NCBI GenBank assembly: GCA_963969365.1
Contig: OZ017762.1
Coordinates: forward strand, 248,001 to 312,000
DNA: 64,000 nucleotides
Source: Asterochloris sp. CNOR1
Taxonomy: Eukaryota > Chlorophyta > Trebouxiophyceae > Trebouxiales > Trebouxiaceae
Direction of reading: 5' to 3'
Of this stretch, positions 1 to 11,200 are shown in pieces. The stretch's first letter is position 1. Each line of letters starts with the position of its first letter. Made by a program: the position numbers and the translations under genes. The notes below the pieces were generated by a model, which was given only the letters and a program-made list of their open reading frames with translations, made no database searches and was not told the origin of the DNA.

Positions 1-720
1 GAGGCAGCAGCAGAGCAGGCAACAAAGCCCAAAAGAGAACAGTTCAGGGGAATGAATGCTCCTCAGGAGCTGTTCAAGCTATGCACCAGTCTACCACTTG
101 CTGCAGAGTGCTCTGCTATCCTGCAGGAAACATCAAGGTAAACGATGGTCAGCTGCAAGCCGTAGCAGCCCCTCGCACCGTCCCTCAAGGCTCTGAAGCC
201 AGCTCTTACTTTGTTGTAATTGTTTGCTCTGCAGGCAGCAGCAGGGCAGGCAAATTGGCATCTCACTAAACAGGAACTGGATCGCAGGCAGGCAACAGCA
301 CATCAGGGTTCTCAAGCTGTTCCTCGCTCGTTACTCAGTGGTGTTTGTACTGTTCTGTGATGAGTTGCCCTGCAGGGAGTCTGCAAGAAAGGCAGTGTGA
401 CCCCTTCTGAGAGTATGCACCCCAGATGAGAGACACAGGTTTCAGGCATCCCATAGCCCCTAATGCTCTGCAGCAGTCCCCACTTAATGTATTGGCTCTG
501 TTGCTCTGCAGGAAGCAGCAGGGCAGGCAGCATGGCACTTCATGAGGAAGGTCCAGGGCTGCAGGCAGTCCACAGCCCCTCAAGCTCTGCAGCGGTGTCC
601 CAGTCGCCGTGGGAAGACCTGTCCCTATCAGATAGCATTGCCCCCCTGCAGGAGAGCAGCCATGCTGATCCGTTGCGACCCAGCAGCAGCGCAGGCAAGG
701 TTCCTGCTCTCATGCGTGCG
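1..720 (+). repeat. Imperfect ~250-bp tandem units at the window's left edge
   Basis: A block built around CTGCAGGCAGCAGCAGGGCA recurs at about 1-30, 231-260 and 508-535. Each time it is followed by related sequence containing CTCAAGCT and TCCTCGCTC/TCCC-like words. The last copy runs into an open stretch (540-720) that could be an exon of the HEAT protein gene. The arrangement matches the exon-edge ladders seen elsewhere, but which copy, if any, is coding is not clear. Confidence 0.5.
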
Positions 721-3700
721 TCACATTGCCTGACGTGCTTGCTTGATACCAAAGGTGATGACCCATTGCCAGTGCTAGTTCATGTGCCCAGACTGGCAGA
801 TCAGTTCAGCAAAACACGCTGCCTGTTTCCTGCACTGTGTTGCACGGTGGAGGGCAACAGTGTGAGCCACCGTTAGTATGTGTACCATTGCAAGGACTAT
901 CCGCTCCTGTCTTGCCACTGCAGACCTGGCTGGCCAGGCATTGCCGGCAGGAGCCAGTGCTGCTAACAGCCAAGTGGACATGGAGGCCACCAGCGGCCGC
1001 AGCCGTGCAGAGGCGGATGCAGCTGCTGCCGTGCAGGCCTTTGCCTGCTGGGCTCACAACCCACCGCCAGAGCTACCCTGGGAGGCGGTCGATGACTTTG
1101 TGGTGCAGCACCTGCCACAGCTGCTGCGGGTGACCTGGATGATCCCACCCCACCAGGACATGGAAGCTCTCAGGTGCGTCCACTGCACAAGCCTGCCTCT
1201 GTTCAGATGCAGAGGTGCGGGCAGGTCAATTCTGAAGCTGAGCTTGAGATCAGCCATAGCATGGCATCGTATGGTGCCACAGTGTCCTGGGTGGTGTTGG
1301 ACAAGATTACACGGGGGCTTTGGGTGAAGTTTGCAGCGATGGTGGCTGGCTCGGACTTGGAGCCAGCTGGTGTGGTGGTCTCTCAAATGCTGCTAGTCGA
1401 AACATCAAAGCTCACAGGTGCTTTCGAAGCTACAGATACGTCTGGTGTGCAAATTGGTCTGGCATGCTGCAGCACCCATCTGGTGGCCTGCCTGGCGTGC
1501 CGTGCTGAGGGCATCCTCACCTGCTGCAAGGTGCCCACTGCGGCTGCCACAATCACCTGACTTTGAGGCTGGTGTGCATGGCTGCAGGCGCCGTCTGTGT
1601 GCCTCCTTGAAGGCCATCTGCACCTGCTTCGGGGTGCCCTTTGCAGCTGCTGTCGTCCAGCCGGTGGCCACAGCTGCAGCCGCCACACCCCTCAGCGTGC
1701 CCCAGCCAGTCACGCACCCCATCCTAGAGGAGGTGAGCTCTCCTTCTGGTGTGCTCAGAGTTTGTGGTATGTGTCTGCCATGACCCCTCCTGCCCTCCCC
1801 CCCTTGAAGTCAAATATGGTGTGCCAATTACCCCCCTTAGCAACGTCTCAGCATGTCACTTGCCTCACATCTAAACAGGTGAGCCTTCTGGAGATTCAGA
1901 GCCTGCTTAAGTATGCACAACTGCTGGGGTGTTGCCTATGCTTGCCCTTGTGGAATGAGGCAGAAGCTGTCCCTCCAAACTTCTCACACATCTGCCATAT
2001 TCAGCCAAGGCATCTCAGCAAACAGCAAGCGCCAAGCACAGCATGCGTCGCTCATGCTGCCCCCATGCTGGCCCATGCCTCAGCTCGCCCGTACTGCAGC
2101 CCTGTGGGCTGATGCTCTGCCGCCTCCATCATCAAGCGCGATGGGGCTGCTCCCACTGGCACAGGCTCAACACACCAGTGGCCTCAAACTGCGCCTGTCT
2201 GGGTTAGGACTTTATAACCTAGTCTGTCCTGTCGCATCTGCACGCTCTCAAGTCCATGCACCTGGCCCACCCTGACTGCTGCACAGCTGTCTCACATGCG
2301 CACAAGCGTGTCTAGCAGTACCCACACAGTGCGCCTGTCGCACCTGCAAGCTCTTAAACCAAGAACGCAAGCAACACGCTCTGCCGAAGCGGAAGGTCAT
2401 ACATCAGTCTCACCTCGCAGCATGCTAACAGGGAACCTGTGCCCATGTGCAGGCTCTCAGGGCAGTGCACTGCTCCCACCCCGAGGCGCAACGAGTTGGC
2501 AATGTGACAGTGCTGCCCCTGCTGCTGGCGGGAGTCCTGCCCCACTGCAGCGCCAGTCAGGAGGCGCTTGTGCTGTACGTGCGCCTGCTGGTCGCCCCCA
2601 GTTCTTCCGGGGTCGCCTGGGCCCAGCACCATCTGCAGGTCGGCTGGGCTGGCTGCAACTAAGGCACTTGTGCATGGCAGCTTTCTGTTCGTTTTGTGGG
2701 GATGCCTAGGCCCAGCAACCTCTGCAGGTGAACTGAACTGGCTGCAACTCAGGCACTGTGCATTGCAGCTTTCTGTTTTTGTCATTTGTGCCTGCCTACT
2801 GCTGTTTTCGTGGGAACGTTTGGCCCCAGCACACCTTCAGGCAAGCACCGCAGCGCAGTATTCACTTGAGTAATGCCATATCTGTCTGCTGCTTGCATAT
2901 TGGCGCTGGAGCAAGGAGGGTTTTTCGCTGGGCGTGTGTGTGAACAGCTTCATAGGATGCGTGAATTGTTTTAGCTGGAAAGCAGGCCTCACAGCACATC
3001 TGCAAAGCCTGCCAGCTTCTAGATGCTGTGATGTGAGTGAGGGTCTGTGCCTTCATCAGATAATCAATGTTGGCTGCCAGCGGCTTTTGCTTGAGCTGCT
3101 GGCGCCCGCATCTGACTGTGTGCCTCTGAGTGGCCACTGTAAGTCCCCTCCCCTTGCTGCTGTGCTGGCAGAGACCAACATCCATTGCGGTGGCCTGCAG
3201 TAGAAGTTTGTGTGGCTGTCTGATTTGCAGCGACTGCCCCGACGCTGCAGCTCCCCTGACATAGTGGCTGTGCAGGCAGAGACCAGACGCCATCGCTGCT
3301 GCCTGCAGGAGGTTTGCGCCGCTGCTCAGTTTGTAGCACCAGTCTCAGAGCCCTGACTTAGACGCTGTGCTGGCAGACACCAGCAGCCATCACAGCTGCC
3401 CGCAGGGGTTCAGGGCTTTCTGTTCCGCAGCGACAGGCCCAAAAAGTAGTGTCCATCTGACTCTGTCACTGTGCTGCCAGACAACGCCATCGTGCTTGCC
3501 TGCAGGAGTTCCGCGAAGCTGTTCGCTTTGCAGCAGTGGTCCCAGAGTTGCAGGCTCCGCTGACGTCGCTGCTGTGGGAGCTGGCGGTGAAGCCGGCGCT
3601 TGCGCCTCGCCTGGCGGCTGCAGCTGTGGCGGCCGCGCTGATGCCCGCCCTGTCAGCCCACCAGGTAAGACATACAGGGTTGAGTGCAGAGGTTTTGATG

Positions 3701-4985
3701 AAATCCACTGTAAGCCTGGCAGCAGCAGCTCTGGTGGCTTACCCCCCAGTCAGCCCATCAGGGCAGCTAACATACCAGGCAAGCGCAGCGATGGATGTGT
3801 GCCTGTATCTCTTGTGAGTGTTGATTGCAGGTGGCAGCGGCACCAGCTGCCCCTTCTAGGCACGCAGCAACCTCAGATGTTGCATGGGTGTTGCGAGTTT
3901 GTACCTTCACATGTCCTGGCCCAACAGATTGGGCTCTCTGGTATAGGCAGTGTATTTCTCGCTGCCTGCAATGCAGAACTCATCTCATGCAGACCTTCCT
4001 GAACGCACTGGCCCTGGATCTGACAACCAGTCACCCTGCTGCATTGTCAGCACCACCTCTTGTTTACTGGAGACCGTGTCTCAGCATCCAGAGCTTCCTG
4101 TACGCACTGAACCCAAACCTAATCACCAACCACCCTGCTGCAGGCAATGCGCCACCTGCTGCCTGCACTGGAGACCCTCTCTCAGGACGCAGAGCTGCCT
4201 GTGCGCACTGCGGCCATCTCTGCGATGGGGCGCCTGGTGCAGCTGCACGGCGCCCACGCCGACCTGCTGGATAAGCTGCAGGCGCACTTCGACGAGCTGC
4301 TGGGGGGGGACGACCACCAGGTCAGAAGTCTGTGCCTATCTGACTGGGGGTTACAGGCCACGCATGGGTGTGAAAGTATTATGCTGGACAAGCTGCGGGG
4401 CAGACTTTGACAAGCTGCAGCCATCCACACTCCATAAAGATTGAGGAACCAACGAGTCGATTGCTGTGCTTGGCTGCAGGTGCAGCTGGCAGTGGTGCAG
4501 TCCCTGGCGGCCCACGTTGGGCAGGCAGACCCCCGCCCTGCGGAGTACCTCCTTCAGAAGGTCCTGCTACTGCTGGCAGCCATGCACAAGCGCAGCGCCT
4601 GCGGAAAGACCCCTGTGCAGCTGCACGAGCTTGCAGAGGCGGCCTTTGATGCCCTGAGGGCAGTCAACGCCTGTGAGGTGCGCTTGAACTACATTGTTGT
4701 GGCCTGGGCTCACCATGCGGCACATGCCGGTGACAAAGAGCATCCCTCTGCTATCCTAGCGTGGCTCAAGTCAATTCATTGAAGCTGTTGGTGACAGTGT
4801 GATCGATTGCCATGCAGATGCAGGAGCCAAGTGTGAGGCTCCACCTTGTGGCCGCCCTTCAATCCCTGCAGCGTGAGAGTGAGCTGCTGGACAGCACTCA
4901 GGTTGACCTGGTGCTAGCCATGCTTCAGGACTCTGGTGCTGCCAGTCTGACGACACCACGACGAGCCAGCTCACGACGATTCTAG
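1..4985 (+). CDS. Large HEAT/ARM-repeat protein, multi-exon, 5' end unresolved
   Basis: A spliced gene whose exons encode helical-repeat protein; I do not recognise the family member. Clear exons are 3506-3664 (acidic/Ala-rich helices starting EFREAVRFAAVVPEL), about 4143-4320 (LPVRTAAISAMGRLVQLHG, a typical HEAT helix pair), 4480-4677 (starts VQLAVVQSLAAHVG) and 4817-4985 (EPSVRLHLVAALQSL, ending in TAG at 4983-4985). The junctions DDHQ|VQLAVV and NACE|MQEPS join in phase. Earlier likely exons are about 920-1128 (ELPWEAVDDFVVQHLPQLL), 1591-1731 (ending THPILEE before GTGAGC) and about 2450-2637 (VTVLPLLLAGVLPH). The start is not identifiable, and the gene may begin before the window. Candidates such as focadhesin/RST1-type or integrator-type scaffolds were considered, but none is supported by a diagnostic motif. 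The gene converges on EF-G, with 227 bp between stops. Confidence 0.6.
3100..3540 (+). repeat. Four-rung ghost-exon ladder before exon 3506 of the HEAT gene
   Basis: Four tandem units of about 100 bp each contain GCTGTGC(T)GGCAGA-ACC, then a CTGCAG-type acceptor ending near 3200, 3308, 3405 and 3505, then a diverged copy of the same exon start. Spacings are about 108, 97 and 100 bp. Only the last unit opens the long reading frame of the real exon. The others hold recognisable but decayed versions (for example GGAGGTTTGCGCCGCTGCTC and GGGGTTCAGGGCTTTCTGTT against GGAGTTCCGCGAAGCTGTTC). Confidence 0.75.
3985..4440 (+). repeat. Ghost copies flanking exon 4143-4320 of the HEAT gene
   Basis: The exon phrase CAGAGCTGCCTGTGCGCACTG (about 4190-4210) has earlier relatives CAGAGCTTCCTGTACGCACTG (about 4098) and CAGACCTTCCTGAACGCACTG (about 3990), each with surrounding similarity including GGAGACC. 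Downstream of the exon, the phrase CTGGATAAGCTGCAGGCGC is echoed at about 4383-4415 as CTGGACAAGCTGCGGGGC and TTGACAAGCTGCAGCC. Both the start and the end of one exon are therefore laddered outward into the introns. Confidence 0.65.
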
Positions 4986-5212
4986 CCCAATGCTGCTAGC
5001 CTGGCCTTGACGTGGCAAGTATTTTCATGACAGTTCTGGCCCTTCAGTCAAGTTCTCTGGTCAGCAGGATGCCAGTGAAATCACTCAGCAGGACTGCTGA
5101 GCAGTCATTTCATTTATTCTGATCTGATGTCATTCCTGTGTGAGACAAGAGTGGTGTGCTCACATAAAGAATTGGTGGCAGAACTGTGGCTACTGTGTGA
5201 AACTGAACGGCC
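4986..5212. other. Short convergent intergenic gap
   Basis: The 227 bp between the HEAT-gene stop and the EF-G stop must hold both 3' UTRs. I see no RNA gene, repeat or clear polyadenylation signal. Confidence 0.6.
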
Positions 5213-8200
5213 CTATGATGCGGCAACCTTGTTCTTGCCGACAATCTCCTCTTGCACATGCTTGGGCACCTCAGCATATTTGAGGAACGTCATTGTGTAT
5301 TGTGCACGTCCTGCATGACACGAAAGATTCGTTCAGCACCAAGGGTTGCATTCAGAACTGAGGGGCTTGGCTTGCACATCGAATTGCTGGGAACTTGCAG
5401 TGCACACCAGTTGCAGTCGAACGGATTGCAACCTGCACTGCACATAGCAGTGAGCTCCCACACAGTCAGAAAGCAGCCCAGGACCGTCAGCAAGTCCTGG
5501 AACACTGGAGCACCAGACCACGAAATGCCATGCACCTCAACACCCAGCTCAAGCCCTGCGGGGGCACATGATGCCACCCAGAGTCACCCTTTGTCATGCC
5601 CTGTCTGGTAGACGTGAGCGAAAATTTGTGCATGGCAGCCTTGCAACAGCAACTGCTCAGAGCCAAGCGCCCCCAAAGACAGCTTGAGCTCACCCTTTGT
5701 CAGGTAGCGCAGAATCAGTTCCCAAACTCAAAATAGCTCAACAAGGCAGCCATCTGATCAACGACTACCCAGAGCTGAACTCCCTGACCACACCTTGATC
5801 CCAGGCTGTCTCATGCCCCGCAGGGTGGACTAGAATGGTTCTCCCAGGCAGCATTCAAACAGCACATTGCCAGACCCAAGCGACCCAAACACAGCTTGAG
5901 CTCACCCTTTGTCATGCCGCGCAGGGTGGACACGTACTGAAACATCTCTGCCAGGGGCACCTCAGCCTTCAGCAGCTTCAGGCCGCCATGCTTGTCCAGG
6001 AACTCGCCCACTATGCCACGCCGTGTGTTGAAGTCGCCGATCACGTCTCCCATGTGTTCCTCGGGAGTCACCACCTCAACCTGCAGACATGGAATTTGTG
6101 ATTTGACCTTGTGTCAACCACACAAACATGACAACCTAGGACACTGCACAGACATGATGTGCAGGGTTCACCACTCCACCTGTAGACATGCAGAACTGCT
6201 TCAATCCTTGCCAGAACCAGGTGACATGGGACACAGTCCACCTGGCTCTGTGGGGGATGCCACTGCACCTTGGACATGCGTGCGTGACCACGAGCAGACT
6301 CTGGCTGCAACCCCCACCTTCATGACAGGCTCCAGCAGCCTGACAGCTCCCTTGCGCATGCCGTCCCTGAAAGCTCCCCTTGCAGCGATCTGGAAGGCCA
6401 GCACACTGGAGTCGACGTCGTGGTAGGTCCCGTCATAGAGGGTGGCCTTGACGTCCACCACTGGGAAGCCTGCCAGGCTGCCGCTGGACATCATCTCCTC
6501 AATGCCCTGCACATGCACAGCACAAGGGCTTGGTGCGTCTATGTTCCACGCAGGGTGGCTGTCCATGTACCCCATGCTGGTGGACATCACCGTCCCATGC
6601 TCACCAGATGCCCAGGCAGTGGAGTACTGGCTGTGCAAAGCAAGTGTGTTTCTTTGCTTTCAAGTACATTTGCTTGGCACAAAGGGTGCCAGGCCTTCAG
6701 TGCGGCTTGCTGGGCAGCAGGCAGTGCACACAGCATGCACATCAGTGCCCGGGCACCAGGGGGCAGGCCAGACCTGAATTGATGTCCTGGCCTGTTCAGT
6801 CCCACAAGGATTGACCAACTCTCCACAATGGCTGTTGCACTTGTCGTGCAGAGAACAGCTCGACAGCAAGATTTGAACCAGGTGCAGCTGATGCAGGTGC
6901 ATTTAAAATGGACTATTGTGTGGTTTCATGCAGACAAATCACTCCAGGGCACATTTCACCACAAGGAGTGGCCCTTCTCTCGAGATTACAGACAGACCTG
7001 CACACAGTCCAAATAAATGCATGATGCAGGGCCTCAGCCCAGAGAAGCCTCTCAGACCACTTGAAAACCAACTCAGCCCACACAGCTGCCTCGTCTTCCA
7101 GCCCAAGCCTAGCCGCATGCCCAGGTGAACCCACCTTGACGACTCCAGGAATGAACTCCTTAGGAACTGCTCCGCCCTTGATCTCAGACACGAACTCGAA
7201 ACCAGAGCCGGGCTCTCCAGGCTCAAAGCGAATCTGCACATCGGCAAACTGGCCAGAGCCGCCTGACTGCTTCTTGTGGATGTAGCGCACGTCTGCGGCG
7301 CGCGACAAGGACTCGCGGTAGTTGACCTGAAGGATGGACAGCAGGCTCAATATCAGCTTGAAACAGCAGCTGAGTGCATTCACTGGTAGGCCTCTGCCGC
7401 ATGCAACAGGCATGCCCACGATGTGACCTGCAGACGTGGACATCAAGATCGAGAGCAAGCTTGAACATGACTCAGACAGCCAGAACCATTTGGACAAGCA
7501 CTTGGAGGGTACAGGTCTGCTGGATGCTCACGGCCTTTGACCAGTGAGGCTGGGCAGCAGGCACCCAGACCTGGAGTGGACGTGACTGAGTGCTTGAGAG
7601 CAGGTGACAGCAGCGCAGTGGGGGTGGGTTACGGAGATGGGTGATGTGCAGGAGCGACATGCATCAGACCAGCCATACAAGTCTTGCACCACTTGCCCCT
7701 GCCGGTCCTGCAGCTGCTGTTAGCATTACTCGTTGAAATCTGGGCCCCCTGTGCACCTGAGGGCCCCAAACTGCGCTTTGGACTTGTAATCATGGCATCC
7801 AGATATGCAATCCTGCATACAGAGCAACCTGAAGGGCGTTTTCACAGGCCCCCAGTGTCCCCACAAGTATCTGAGAGCGCCAAGTACTGAGAGGTACAAT
7901 ACTCTCGAGACTTAGCCGCTTGATCCTCCTCACCTGTGGGGGCCCAGCTGCGCAGTCCACCTTGAACTCCCTCCTCAGTCTGTCCATGATGATGTCCAGG
8001 TGCAGCTCGCCCATGCCCTCAATGACGGTCTGGTTGTTCTCGTCGTCGCGGGAGAAGTGGAAGGAGGGGTCCTCCTGAGCCAGCTTGTACAGGGACTGCC
8101 CCATCTTGTCGGCGTCGGCCTTGCTCTTGGGCTCAATTGCGATCTGCAAGGGGGTGGATGTGGGGAGTGGGCAAACAGACACAGGAATGCTGCTTCAGGT

Positions 8201-11200
8201 GCTGGCCTCGCTCTTGTTCTCGATAGCAACATGCAAGGGGTTGGATGTGGGCAGTCAGCAAAAAGAAAATTGCTTTAGGAGGACAGCAAAGGTGTCGGCC
8301 TGTTGAGCTCAATAGCAGCCTGCATGTCAGTAGTAGAGGCGTATAATTCCTGGAGCGGTTGGGTGTGCATGCTGTGCTGCGACTTGTCGGTAGCGTGCTG
8401 GCTTCCTGTGCTTCACGGTGATCTGCAGGGGCAGGCCCATGCACTCATACAGGGCTGGGGCTGCGTATGTCAGAGACAGACCTTGATGACGGGCTCTGGG
8501 AACTCCATGCGCTCCAGGAGGAGTGGCTTGTTCTCATCGCACAGGGTCTCTCCCGTGATAACGTCCTTCAAACCACCCAGGGCGACAATGTCGCCTGCTC
8601 GGGCAATCTGTAGCAGCACACTCATGATTTTGATAGGATATAACCCTGTAATCACTTGCCGTGGCCTGATGCCTGCCCATGCAGCATGCAGCACAGGCGC
8701 AGATGGACCTCACGAGGTCTAAGCCACAGGCTGCACCATGAAGGTCGCAGGCGATGGTCAATACAGCACCCAACAAGCACGCAGAATGTCACAACACATA
8801 AAGAAACAACCCGATGGGGTTGTGGGTACCTCTCAATGACCATGGACACATGCACCAGCACAGTGCTGTACGCAGCCAAGACTCAGTCTTTTTCCCATGT
8901 TCAAGGACTCAGAAAGGCTTGCCAGACACACACCTTGATGTCCTCCCGGTTGTTGGCGTGCATGAGCTGGATGCGCCCAATGCGCTCCCGCTTGCCCTTG
9001 TTGCTGTTCAAAGCATATGTCCCCTGCAGAACAAGAACACAGTGCCTGCTTGTTTGGTGAGTCTTGGACCCAGAGACGGAGACCCAGAAGTCAAGCAGAC
9101 AGAGCAGGCAAGCACCAAGCAGCCCTATGGGAAGTTTTGACCCCAGATACTACAAGCCCCAGCACAACAATGTGTGCACATATGGAGCACCAAAGGTCCA
9201 CTGTACACCCTGATCAAGCTCAGGGGCGCCCTGATCAGCAATCGACAGCCCACACTGCTGCGGTCATGTGCAAACACATGCAGCCCTTCCCTGCTACTGT
9301 GGCCCATGGGACCCCTGCTGGAGGTCAGGGCAGCCTGATAGAGCATAAACAGACCCTTGCATGAGGTGTGCAGGCTCTGATAATGATATAAGACCAAGGA
9401 GCAGCCGCCTGGCCCAGAACCCGATACACACCCCACATGAGGGGCAAGGTGCCCTGATGACAATTGTCCACCTGCGACATGCAGCGCGCCCTGGCAGCCC
9501 AGCCAGCTCGGCTCTGCTGGCCAGGATGATGCCAGCCTGATCTTGACAACTGCACCTCAAATTGTGGCAGGCTTTGGTGCCTGCCATGGAGTACCCACCT
9601 GCTCCAGAATCCCACTGTAAACCCTGATGAAGGTGAGGGTGCCCTGGTAGGCATCAGACATGATCTTGAAGGCCAGAGCGCTGAATGGCTCATCGTCGCT
9701 GGCCTTGCGGGTCATGGCGACGTCAGGGTCGTCCACTTGTGTGCCCTGCAGCATGAGACAGCACCAGACTTGGTGCATAACAATTGTGTGGGGGGCTGCC
9801 TCTCATGGAGGACCAGTTGTACGTGTCAAGCACGTCTGGGGAGTTGTGCTTGATGCACGCTTTGGGCCTGTCATGCTTGTGGCCTGTGCTGCTGTGGCCC
9901 AGCCTCAGTAGAGCTGCTTGCTTGAAGAGGTGAAAGCAGACATGCTTGCTTCAAGGTGCCATACTTGAGAAGACTTGTGCCATACAGCAGCCTTGCTGCA
10001 GTGGGTGCTTCAGCATCCAACCCTTCTATTGTTTATAATTGGCAAGTTGAGAAGGGCAGTGGACGTCACCTCCACAAGGGGCCTTGAACCCTATCTCCTG
10101 ACCCCAAAACAGACGCGCTACTGACTGCGCTACACTGTGAGAGCGCAGGTGCACGCACACTGAGTGGAGCCAATGCAGTCCGGCCTTCTTTGACTGCCGG
10201 CAAGGTGGGCGTATATGTGCGCAATTAGTCCAGCCAAGCAGTCATCTATACTAAAACACTGCCTCACCTTCATAGGGGGCACCTCGACAGGAGAGGGCAG
10301 GTACGCGCAGACAGCGTCCAGCAGTGGCTGCACGCCCTTGTTCTTGAAGGCACTCCCGCACACGACCGGCACAAAGACGTTGCCGATGGTGCCCTTGCGG
10401 ATCAGCTTGGTGACTGTGGCGATGTCAGGCTCTTCACCCTGCAGGCAGCAACGTAAGAGAGTGCTGGAGATGCACTAGGATGCATAAGGTGTTGCTGGCA
10501 GGAGAGGGTCTAGAGCTGAGCTGCACTGCTTAAAGCAGCTGGTGGTGCTCTTGCAGATCAAATGAGCTGCGGGAATGTCTGGCAGCTCAGTCTGCCAGGA
10601 TTTGAGTGTAAATTGTGCAGCCCTTGAGGAGCCACAGTCTGCCAAGGTTTTAGTGAAATTTGTGCAGCTCTTGAGGAGCCACAGCATGAGCACATGTCCT
10701 GAGTGCAGCCTGGCCTACCCACTGGTGTCAGGCCACCCAACGTTTGACTGGCACAACGGCACCCACAGCAGGCATCTGCTGAAGCAGAGCACCACAGGCC
10801 CAAGCCGGGCGATACTTCTGTTTTGCAGCCAGGCACGCCACACTCTGTCATGGTCGCCTGACACCACCTTTGGCCCCCTCAGGGTTACTGCTCAAGCCTG
10901 CTTGAAACCTATTGCGGGACTCCTACCTTTAGGGTCTGCTGCCAGGATGTCTGGCTGGAACTGCAGGCAACCTAGTCTGCAGAGCAAGCAATAAGTCTGA
11001 CCACCTCCAGATGCCAGACTGCAGCAACCCCTTGACTACTTCACCCCCTCTACCACTGCTTGTGCCCACCTCAAGATATGCCTCCAAGATGTCGTCATCC
11101 ATCTCCACAACAGTCTCGATCATTTTGCTATGGTACTCCTGTGCCTGCTCCTTCATGTCCTCAGGGATGTCCACCGTCTGGAAGGTGGCACCCATCTCCT

